Source: Acrocarpospora phusangensis (GTDB taxonomy: Bacteria; Actinomycetota; Actinomycetes; Streptosporangiales; Streptosporangiaceae). Taken from it: DNA of 64,000 nucleotides. The notes under the pieces are model-generated. The model was given only the letters and a program-made list of their open reading frames with translations, was not told the origin of the DNA and made no database searches. Positions 53,993 to 61,640 of this stretch are shown here, in pieces (the stretch's first letter is position 1; every line of letters begins with the position of its first letter). The stretch lies in NCBI RefSeq assembly GCF_016862995.1, contig NZ_BOOA01000039.1:21945-85944 (forward strand), in the 5' to 3' direction. Both the position numbers and the translations under genes were made by a program.

Positions 53993-56311
53993 TCACCAGT
54001 CGAAGGGCGCCCGGCCGCCAGGACGGTGGCCGCCGCCGTCCTGCCGGCCTCCGTCGCCGTCCTGGTAGCCGCCGTCCCCGCGCTGGTCGTCGTTCCCGCG
54101 CCGGTCGTCGTCCCCCGCGGCCTGCCGGTCGCCGTCGTAGTAGTCGTCGTAGCCGGGCTCGTCGCCGTACGGGCCGTAGTCGTCGTAGTAGTCGTCGCGG
54201 AAGCGGCGGTCGCGCCTGCGGTCCTTCTTGCGCTGGGCCTCCAGCATCTCCCGCAGACCGGGCGTGTAGCCGCCGCCGAACCGCGACATGTCGGGCGGCG
54301 TGAAGGAGGTCGCCGCCGTGTTCCGCAGGGCGGACTGCATCGAGTCCACCCAGATCGGACCGGGCAGCGAGGCGCCCTGCACGGACCCGTAGTAGGACCC
54401 CCCGATGTCCACCCCCGTCAGCGGGTACTTGTACGACCCCCGGATGTCGCCCACGCTCACCGCCGCCGCCAGGTCCGGCGTGTACCCGGCGAACCAGGCC
54501 GAGGTGTAGCTGTTGTTGGTGCCGGTCTTCCCGGCGGCGGGCCGCCCGATGGACTGCCCGGCCATGGTGCCCTGGGTGAACACGCCCGACAGCACCCGGT
54601 TGACCGCGTCGGCCACCGGTTCCTCGACCGCCTGCGTGCAGCTGGACGGGACCTGCACCTTGCGCCCGTCCCGCTCGATGATCTCGGTGATGGCGACCGG
54701 GCGGCAGTAGCGCCCGCGCGCCGCGAACGTGGCGTAGGCGGCGGCCACGGTGAGCGGGTCCATCTCGTTGACGCCGAGCGTGAAGGTGGGCACCTCGGCC
54801 AGCGGCCCGCCGTCGGCCCGGCGGATGCCGAGCGCCCGCGCGGTCTTCACCACGTCGCAGAGGCCGACGTCGCGCTCCAGCATCATGTAGAAGATGTTGG
54901 ACGACTTCCAGGTGCCCAGTTCCAGGCTGTACGGCCCACCCTGGCCCTCGCCGCTGGCGTTGTAGATCGTGGCGTTGGGGGCGTTGACCTTCTGGCCCGC
55001 GCAGTTGGTGAATCCCGCGGACGGGACGTACGCGCCGGGGGTGTTGAAACCCTGGCCGAACCGCCAGCCCTTGGCCAGGGCCGTGGCCAGTGTGAAGATC
55101 TTGAAGGTGGAGCCGGCCTGGAAGCCCATGCCGCCGCCGTGCGCCCGGTCGGCGGGCAGGTTGATGCTGGTGGCCTTCTCGGGGTTGCGGCCGTAGCGCT
55201 TGCTGGCGGCCAGCGCGCGGATCTGCCCGGTGCCCGGCTCGATCATCGCCTCGGCGGCCACCTCGGTGTCCGCGGGCGAGACCCGGGACTTGATGGCCTG
55301 CTCGGCGGCGCGCTGGACGACCGGGTCGAGCGTGGTGCGCAGGGTCAGGCCGCCGCGCTGCAGCCGCCGCTCCCGGTCGGCCTCGGTGTAGCCGAAGGCG
55401 GGGCTGGTCAGCATCTCCGCCTGGACGTACGCGCAGAAGAACGGGTACTCGCTGGCCCCGCAGCCGCCCTCCTCCTCCTGCATGCGCAGGCCCAGCGGCT
55501 CCGCCTTCGCCTTGGCCGCCTCCTGCGGCGTCACCATGCGCAGCTGCTCCATGCGCTCCAGCACCAGGTTACGCCGCTCCAGCAGCCGGGCCTGCTGCTC
55601 CTTCCCGATGGACGGATCCGTCCCGTACGGCGTGCGCACGGACCCCGCCAGGGTGGCCCCCTGCGTGAGCGTGAGGTGGGCCGCGTCCACGCCGAAGAAC
55701 CGCTGCGCGGCGGCCTGCACGCCGAACGCGCCGGCCCCGAAGTAGGCGATGTTCAGGTAGCGCTCCAGGATCTCGTCCTTGGTGTAGCGCTCCTCCATGG
55801 ACAGCGCGTAGCGCAGCTCGGTCAGCTTGCGGCGGATGCTCTGGACCCGGGCCGAGTCCCGGTCCTGCTCCGACTCGGCCCGGTTGACCAGGATGTTCTT
55901 GACCAGCTGCTGGGTCAGCGAGCTGCCGCCCTGTTTGATGCCGCCCGCCTGGGCGTTGGCCACCAGGGCGCGGATGGTGCCCTTGACGTCCATGCCCGCG
56001 TGCTCGTAGAAGCGGGCGTCCTCGATGGCGATGATGGCGTTGCGCATCGGCCGGGAGACCTTGCCGATCGGCACGGACCGCCGGTTCTGGTAGTAGAACT
56101 GGGCGATCTTCTTGCCGTCGCGGTCCAGGATCCGGGTGCGCTCGGGCAGCGGGTCCTCCCGCGGCGGCGCAGGCAGGTCGGTGAAGGTCGACGCCGTGGC
56201 GTTGCCGACCGCGCCGGCCGCCACGGCCACCGGCACCACCACCGCCGAGGCCAGCAGCCCGCCGACCGCTCCGCACAACGCCAGCCCGCCCGCAGCGCCA
56301 ACCCGCGCCAT
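53993..56311 (-). CDS. class A penicillin-binding protein
   Basis: 772 residues, bifunctional peptidoglycan glycosyltransferase/transpeptidase. Membrane anchor about 9-34. GT51 domain with catalytic E97 (AIEDARFYEH) and GGSSLTQQ. Transpeptidase domain with S401-T-F-K404, an SSN motif and K595-T-G. C-terminal tail (about 690-772) is low complexity, rich in Asp, Arg, Tyr and Gly (DDYYDDYGPYGDE), of unknown role. ATG at 56311 chosen for the GGGGGGA ribosome site; an ATG 45 bp upstream has none. Confidence 0.95.
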   Translation of the reverse strand: MARVGAAGGLALCGAVGGLLASAVVVPVAVAAGAVGNATASTFTDLPAPPREDPLPERTRILDRDGKKIAQFYYQNRRSVPIGKVSRPMRNAIIAIEDARFYEHAGMDVKGTIRALVANAQAGGIKQGGSSLTQQLVKNILVNRAESEQDRDSARVQSIRRKLTELRYALSMEERYTKDEILERYLNIAYFGAGAFGVQAAAQRFFGVDAAHLTLTQGATLAGSVRTPYGTDPSIGKEQQARLLERRNLVLERMEQLRMVTPQEAAKAKAEPLGLRMQEEEGGCGASEYPFFCAYVQAEMLTSPAFGYTEADRERRLQRGGLTLRTTLDPVVQRAAEQAIKSRVSPADTEVAAEAMIEPGTGQIRALAASKRYGRNPEKATSINLPADRAHGGGMGFQAGSTFKIFTLATALAKGWRFGQGFNTPGAYVPSAGFTNCAGQKVNAPNATIYNASGEGQGGPYSLELGTWKSSNIFYMMLERDVGLCDVVKTARALGIRRADGGPLAEVPTFTLGVNEMDPLTVAAAYATFAARGRYCRPVAITEIIERDGRKVQVPSSCTQAVEEPVADAVNRVLSGVFTQGTMAGQSIGRPAAGKTGTNNSYTSAWFAGYTPDLAAAVSVGDIRGSYKYPLTGVDIGGSYYGSVQGASLPGPIWVDSMQSALRNTAATSFTPPDMSRFGGGYTPGLREMLEAQRKKDRRRDRRFRDDYYDDYGPYGDEPGYDDYYDGDRQAAGDDDRRGNDDQRGDGGYQDGDGGRQDGGGHRPGGRAPFDW

Positions 56312-56430
56312 CGCAGTTCCCCCCGCCCGACCATGAAACGACCAGGGGGAGCGCATGCAGCGTCAACGTAACACAAGGCGTCACCGATCCCGAACACGTC
56401 GTGACCCCGCGCGATCGGGTCAGAAGCAAC

Positions 56431-57144
56431 TCAGGGGCAGGCGTCGCGTGCGGCGGCGCTCCGCAGGAGCGGCGGGACCAGGTACCGGGCGCTGCCCCGC
56501 CGGTAGAGCGCGGCCGGGCGGCCCACCTCGGGGAAGCGCTGCTCCCCGGTCGGCTCCAGGAACGCCTCCGCGCGTGTCATCTTCCTGCGGAAGTTGCTGG
56601 GGTCGAGCTTGAACCCCCAGACCACCTCGTAGATGCGCCGCAGTTCGCCCACCGTGAAGGGCTCGGGGCAGAACCGGGCGGCGATCGTGGTGTGCTCCAG
56701 CTGGGTCCTGGCGCGTTCCAACGCGTCGCGCAGGATCCCGGCGTGGTCGAACGCCAGCACCGTACGGCCCTCCAGGACGTCGGCGACCGGGGTCCAGGCG
56801 GCGCGCGGGGCGACCGGGCGCGGCAGGTCGGGGCCGAGGCCCAGGTAGGCGACGGTGATCACCCGGCCCCGGGGGTCGCGGTCCGGTTCGCTGTAGGCCC
56901 GCAGCTGCTCCAGGTGGACTCTGCCGCCGTCCAGCGAGGTCTCCTCCCGCAGCTCCCGCAGGGCGGCCTGGTCGAGCGTCTCCCCCGCCCGCACGTAACC
57001 GCCGGGCAGCGCGCAGGCGCCGCGGTACGGCTCGTTCCCCCGTTCGACTAGCAGGGCGTTCAGCTCGTCTCCGCGTACCGTGAAGATCACCAGATCGACG
57101 GACACCGCCAACGCCTCCGGGTCGCGCCCGGTCGTACCGATCAC
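56431..57144 (-). CDS. NrtR-type Nudix transcriptional regulator
   Basis: 237 residues. Nudix domain (about 10-145) with box G49-x5-E55-x7-R63-E-L-x-E67-E68, ending Ser-Leu instead of Gly-hydrophobic; C-terminal winged helix (about 155-230; FTVGELRRIYEVVWG, then NFRRKM). This pair defines NrtR regulators, which sense ADP-ribose in NAD metabolism, but related proteins control other pathways. GTG start. A palindrome sits in its divergent promoter region. Confidence 0.88.
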   Translation of the reverse strand: MIGTTGRDPEALAVSVDLVIFTVRGDELNALLVERGNEPYRGACALPGGYVRAGETLDQAALRELREETSLDGGRVHLEQLRAYSEPDRDPRGRVITVAYLGLGPDLPRPVAPRAAWTPVADVLEGRTVLAFDHAGILRDALERARTQLEHTTIAARFCPEPFTVGELRRIYEVVWGFKLDPSNFRRKMTRAEAFLEPTGEQRFPEVGRPAALYRRGSARYLVPPLLRSAAARDACP

Positions 57145-57161
57145 AGGGCCAGCCTAGCTAA

Positions 57162-57176
57162 GGGTCATCTTGACCC
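57162..57176. promoter_or_regulatory. palindrome between the NrtR-like gene and the nucleosidase
   Basis: GGGTCA (57162-57167) and TGACCC (57171-57176) with a 3-base spacer; the flanking A/T also mirror. It is 18 bp from the regulator start and resembles NrtR-type palindromes with inner TCA/TGA. Likely autoregulatory operator. Confidence 0.55.
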
Positions 57177-57264
57177 AAAGTCGGCGCGCATATTAAGGTC
57201 ACAGCCGCCCTGGAGAACTCGGAGAACTTTGGAGAACTTCCGCGCGCGACCGGAGGAGGACAGC

Positions 57265-57951
57265 GTGAACGGCGCCCGCCAGGCCGACATCGGCGTGATC
57301 ACCGGTACTCCCGTGGAGCTGAGCGCGGTGCGGGACGTGCTCGACCTCACGCTGACCGTGAGCGCCGCCGCGTACGAGGGCACGGTGCACACCAGGGGCA
57401 CCGCCACCCGGGTCGCCGCCCTGCGCGCCGCCGAGCACGGCTCCACCGCCGAGGCCTTCGCCCGGCTCGCCCGCGAGTACGCCCCGGAGATCGTGATCCT
57501 CACCGGCGTGGCGGAGGCCCTCGGCCCGCAGATCGCCGCCGGGGACGTGGCCGTGGCCACCGAGGTCGCCGGCGCGGAGCAGACCTCCCCCGCGGCGGTG
57601 GCCCACGCCGTCAGCTGCTTCTTCACCGACTACGGCGACCCGGCCAGGTTCCACACCGAGGACGCCCGCGGCGTCTCCCGGGGCCACCGGGTGCTGAACG
57701 GAACGGTCACCGCGGATCCCGGGCGCGCCGCCGACGGTCAGGTCCTCGCGGTCGATCCGGCCGCGGGGGATCTCGCGCGGGCCTTCCGCGAGCGGGCCGA
57801 GCCCGGCGTGGTGCACGGCTGGGCGGTGGTCCGGGGCATCGGCGACGACGCATACCATGAGCGGACGGATGCCGGGCAGGCGACCGCCGCCTGGCACGCG
57901 GCCGCGGTGCTCCGCTGCCTGATCCCCTATTTCCGGATGAGCGCTCGCTGA
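57265..57951 (+). CDS. nucleoside phosphorylase/MTA-SAH nucleosidase superfamily protein
   Basis: 228 residues. PNP_UDP_1-type fold: DIGVITGTPVELSAV at the N-terminus, ILTGVAEAL, GDVAVATEV, and a late D-D-A-Y-H segment. The family cleaves or phosphorolyses nucleosides; the canonical catalytic Asp region here (GIGDDAYHERTD) is altered in spacing, so substrate is uncertain. GTG at 57265 has GGAGGAGG 5 bases upstream; an ATG at 57229 adds 12 residues without ribosome site. Likely regulated by the divergent NrtR-like protein. Confidence 0.82.
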   Translation: MNGARQADIGVITGTPVELSAVRDVLDLTLTVSAAAYEGTVHTRGTATRVAALRAAEHGSTAEAFARLAREYAPEIVILTGVAEALGPQIAAGDVAVATEVAGAEQTSPAAVAHAVSCFFTDYGDPARFHTEDARGVSRGHRVLNGTVTADPGRAADGQVLAVDPAAGDLARAFRERAEPGVVHGWAVVRGIGDDAYHERTDAGQATAAWHAAAVLRCLIPYFRMSAR

Positions 57952-58064
57952 TCTGCAGGAATCGCCCATGAGAGGTAAATCTTCCTGCCCTGCGTCAGTG
58001 GCTTCCGGGGGATCGGCGGGGCCGTCTGGCTACAGTCAAGGCGATCTTCGGGGGGAGAGTCGCG

Positions 58065-59459
58065 GTGGGCGGGAAGACGGAGAACGACACGGGCGAGGGC
58101 TATCAGCACGCGCTCGGGAACCGCCAGGTTCAGATGATCGCGATCGGCGGGGCCATCGGGGTCGGGCTGTTCCTGGGCGCGGGAGGCAGGCTCGCCGCCG
58201 CCGGTCCCGGCCTGATCATCTCGTACGCGCTGGCCGGCGTGGCCGCGTTCTTCGTGATGCGGGCCCTGGGGGAACTCGTCCTGTACCGGCCCGTCTCCGG
58301 GTCCTTCGTGGACTACGCGACGACCTTCATCGGGCCGTGGGCGGGCTTCGCCAGCGGCTGGATGTACTGGGTGAACTGGGCCGCCACCGGCGTGGCCGAG
58401 CTGACCGCCGTCGCCATCTACATCGCGAAATGGGCGCCGGACTTTCCCCGGTGGGTGACCGCGCTGATCGCGCTCTGCCTGGTGCTGACGGTGAACCTGG
58501 TCTCGGTGAAGCTCTTCGGGGAGCTGGAGTTCTGGTTCGCGCTGCTGAAGGTCGCGGCGATCGTCACGTTCCTGGTGGTCGGGCTCTACCTGGTGCTCTT
58601 CCACATCAACGGGGCCGGGCCCGCGCACCTGTCCAACGTGGGCGGGTTCTTCCCGAAGGGGTTCGCCCCGGTGCTGGTGAGCCTGCAGGCGGTGGTCTTC
58701 GCGTACTCGGCGATCGAGATGGTGGGGATCACGGCCGGGGAGACCAAGGAGCCGCGCAAGGTCATGCCGAAGGCCGTCAACAGCGTGATGTGGCGGATCG
58801 CGGTGTTCTACGTGGGGTCGGTGCTGCTGCTCGCCATGGTGCTGCCGTGGACGGCGTACCAGGCGGGCGAGTCCCCGTTCGTCACCGTCTTCTCCCACAT
58901 CGGGTTCGCGGGCGCGGGCGACGTGATGAACCTCGTGGTCATCACCGCCGCCATGTCCTCCTGCAACTCCGGCCTGTACGCCACCGGGCGCATCCTCCGC
59001 TCGATGGCCCTCAAGGGCGAGGCCCCGGCCTTCGCGGGCACGCTGAGCCGGCGGCACGTCCCGGCCGGCGGCATCGTCTTCACCGCCGCCGTCCTGCTCG
59101 CCGGAGTGGCGCTCTACTACTTCCTGCCCGAGCGCGCGTTCAACATCGCCATCGCCGTCTCCTCGCTGGGCGTGATCACGACCTGGGGGACGTTCCTCTA
59201 CTGCCAGATCAAACTGCGCGAGGCCTGCCTGCGCGGCGAGATCGAGCGCCCGTCCTTCCGCATGCCGGGCGCGCCCGTCACCAACTGGGCCACCCTCGCC
59301 TTCCTGGGCCTCATCGTGGCGCTGATGCCGTTCGCCGACGAGGACCAGCGCGTCGCCTTCTATCTGATCCCGGTGCTCGCCATCGCCATCGCGCTCGGCT
59401 GGCGGGCCGTCAGCGCGCGGAAGCGGTTAACACAACCCGCCCCAAACGTCATCAGCTGA
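58065..59459 (+). CDS. amino acid permease (APC superfamily)
   Basis: 464 residues, twelve predicted helices. APC signature GGAIGVGLFLGAG in helix 1 and ALGELVLYRPVSGSF; resembles the AAP subfamily (CycA, AnsP, GabP-like) that imports amino acids with protons. GTG start, with GGGGGAGA upstream. The 113 bp before it hold no gene. Confidence 0.93.
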   Translation: MGGKTENDTGEGYQHALGNRQVQMIAIGGAIGVGLFLGAGGRLAAAGPGLIISYALAGVAAFFVMRALGELVLYRPVSGSFVDYATTFIGPWAGFASGWMYWVNWAATGVAELTAVAIYIAKWAPDFPRWVTALIALCLVLTVNLVSVKLFGELEFWFALLKVAAIVTFLVVGLYLVLFHINGAGPAHLSNVGGFFPKGFAPVLVSLQAVVFAYSAIEMVGITAGETKEPRKVMPKAVNSVMWRIAVFYVGSVLLLAMVLPWTAYQAGESPFVTVFSHIGFAGAGDVMNLVVITAAMSSCNSGLYATGRILRSMALKGEAPAFAGTLSRRHVPAGGIVFTAAVLLAGVALYYFLPERAFNIAIAVSSLGVITTWGTFLYCQIKLREACLRGEIERPSFRMPGAPVTNWATLAFLGLIVALMPFADEDQRVAFYLIPVLAIAIALGWRAVSARKRLTQPAPNVIS

Positions 59460-59575
59460 CACAACTCCCCCAACCTCGGAATACTCTGTCTCGCATCCCA
59501 AGATTGGGGCAGTGGTCCCTCGTTTGATCCATTTGCCATCCGTGGGACGATTCTTGGGTTTCGAGAGGGGTGTGG

Positions 59576-61594
59576 ATGTCGAACGCGGAAGGCCGACTCG
59601 TCGGAGGCCGGTACCAACTGATCGAGCCCATCGGCCGGGGAGGCATGGGCATCGTGTGGAAGGCCCACGACGAGCTGCTGGACCGCACGGTGGCCGTCAA
59701 AGAGGTCAGGTACGACAGCGCCATGGGCGACGAGCTGGAGGAGCTCAACCGCCGGACCATGCGGGAGGCCAGGGCGGCGGGGCGCCTCACCCACCCGAAC
59801 GTGGTCGTGGTGCACGACGTGATCGAGGAGGACGGCCGCCCCTGGATCATCATGCAGCTGGTGGAGTCGCGCTCGCTCGGCCAGGTGATCCGCGAGGACG
59901 GGCCGCTGCCGGCCGCCCGGGTCACCGACATCGGCCTCCAGGTGCTGGACGCGCTGCGCGCCGCCCACGGCCAGGGCGTGCTGCACCGGGACGTCAAGCC
60001 GGAGAACGTGCTGCTCACCGACGACGGCCGGGTGGTGCTCACCGACTTCGGCATCGCCCGGGTGGAGACCGACTCCACCATGACCAGGACGGGCCTGGTC
60101 GGCACCCCCGCGTTCATCGCGCCCGAACGGTTACGGGGCGGCCCCGCCCAGCGCGAGTCCGACCTCTGGTCCCTCGGCGCCACGCTGTACGCGGCCGTGG
60201 AGGGCCGGCCGCCGCACGACAAGGGCATGGCCATGGCGACCATGCACGCCGTGCTGAACGACGTGCCCGACCCGGCCGTGCACGCCGGCCGCCTGGGCGT
60301 GGTCCTGGACCGGCTCCTGGTCAAGGAGCCCGCCGACCGCCCCGGCTACGACGAGACGGTACGGCTACTGCGCCGCGCCAAGACCGAGCCCCCGCCCACC
60401 AAGGCCTTCCAGCCGGTCAAGCCGAGCGACGCCGACACCGGCCCGGTGGAGCTCCCGGTCCCGCCGCAGCGCCCCGAACCGAAGCAGCCAGAGCAGAAGC
60501 GTCCCGAACCCCAGCGTCCCGAGCCCGAGCGCGCCGAACCCCAGCGTCCCGAGCCGAAGCGTCCCGAACAGAAACGCCCCGAGTCCAAGCGTCCCGAGTC
60601 CAAGCCCGCCGCGGCACCGCGCTCGTGGGCGGTCCCCAAGCCGGCGCCCGAGCAGGACTCCGAGCCGGAGGAGACGCCCCGGCGCAGCCCGGTCCCGGCC
60701 GCCGCCGTCCGGAAGGACCCGTACCCGCCGCAGACGGGCGCGCGGGCCGTCCCGGCCGACTGGCAGCGGGAGGAGGAGCACGCCCAGGAGGGGCCGAGCT
60801 GGAGCGCCGGAGACGGCGCCGACACCGCGCGGTCCAAGCTGCCGGTGTCGTTCCCCGACTGGAACGTCAACCCGCCGGAGCGGCGGTCCACGGCCGTCAG
60901 GGCGGCGCTGGTGATCGTGCCCACACTGATCATCGTCGCGGGCGTCGGCGTCTGGCTCGGCGTACGGGAGGCGGGCCAGGAGACCGGCCAGAGCGGCCCC
61001 GCGGCCACGTCCGCCGCGTCCGCGGGCACCGGGCAGACGTCCGCGCCGCCGGAGAGCGCCCAGCCGACCGGAGACGCCTCCCCCGAGGCCTCCAAGCCCG
61101 CTGACCCCTCCGAGTCGCCCAAGCCCTCCTCGTCCCCCTCCCCGGAGGCGAACGCGCTCCCGGACGGCTGGAAACGCTACAAGGACAGCAGCGGCTTCTC
61201 CCTGGCCCTGCCCAAGGGCTGGAAGCGCGACAACAGCAACAGCATGGGCGTGTTCTTCCGGGGGCCGCTGGACGGCGCGTACCTGCAGATCGGGTTCACC
61301 AGCGCGCCCAAGAAGGACGCGGTGAAGGACTGGAAGGACCAGGAGCGGCGGACCCGCGGCAACTGGCCCGGCTACCAGCGGATCAAGATCGAGTCGGTGG
61401 ACTACTTCGACGAGGCCGCCGACTGGGAGTTCACCTGGGAACCAGGCGGCTCCACCGGCCACATCATCAACCGCGGCTTCGTGACCGACAAGAAGCACGG
61501 GTACGCGATCCTCTGGAAGACCCGCGACTCCGACTGGAAGAAGTACTTCCACTACTTCGAGACCTTCGCGGCCACGTTCGAACCCGACAAGTGA
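59576..61594 (+). CDS. receptor-type Ser/Thr protein kinase 1
   Basis: 672 residues. Kinase domain 10-270: glycine loop GRGGMG, K42, HRDVKPEN (D139), DFG (157-159), and activation loop GTPAFIAPE. Then a Pro/Glu/Lys/Arg-rich linker (about 280-345) made of RPEPK/RPEQK-type five-residue units, a membrane helix (about 440-460), a Ser/Pro linker and a C-terminal extracytoplasmic domain (about 530-672) shared with the next kinase. No PASTA repeats. ATG at 59576 has GAGAGGGG close upstream; a GTG two codons earlier is possible. Confidence 0.94.
   Translation: MSNAEGRLVGGRYQLIEPIGRGGMGIVWKAHDELLDRTVAVKEVRYDSAMGDELEELNRRTMREARAAGRLTHPNVVVVHDVIEEDGRPWIIMQLVESRSLGQVIREDGPLPAARVTDIGLQVLDALRAAHGQGVLHRDVKPENVLLTDDGRVVLTDFGIARVETDSTMTRTGLVGTPAFIAPERLRGGPAQRESDLWSLGATLYAAVEGRPPHDKGMAMATMHAVLNDVPDPAVHAGRLGVVLDRLLVKEPADRPGYDETVRLLRRAKTEPPPTKAFQPVKPSDADTGPVELPVPPQRPEPKQPEQKRPEPQRPEPERAEPQRPEPKRPEQKRPESKRPESKPAAAPRSWAVPKPAPEQDSEPEETPRRSPVPAAAVRKDPYPPQTGARAVPADWQREEEHAQEGPSWSAGDGADTARSKLPVSFPDWNVNPPERRSTAVRAALVIVPTLIIVAGVGVWLGVREAGQETGQSGPAATSAASAGTGQTSAPPESAQPTGDASPEASKPADPSESPKPSSSPSPEANALPDGWKRYKDSSGFSLALPKGWKRDNSNSMGVFFRGPLDGAYLQIGFTSAPKKDAVKDWKDQERRTRGNWPGYQRIKIESVDYFDEAADWEFTWEPGGSTGHIINRGFVTDKKHGYAILWKTRDSDWKKYFHYFETFAATFEPDK
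60474..60606 (+). repeat. 15-bp-type coding repeat in kinase 1 linker
   Basis: About nine tandem units of the form C-G-T/C-C-C-C-G-A-G/A, each encoding R/Q-P-E-x-K/R. Gives a charged, extended proline-rich linker between kinase and membrane. Likely variable in length between strains. Confidence 0.75.
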
Positions 61595-61640
61595 CCGGTC
61601 GCCCCCTGTGGGACGATGCTGACGTCTTGAAGGGGGCTCC

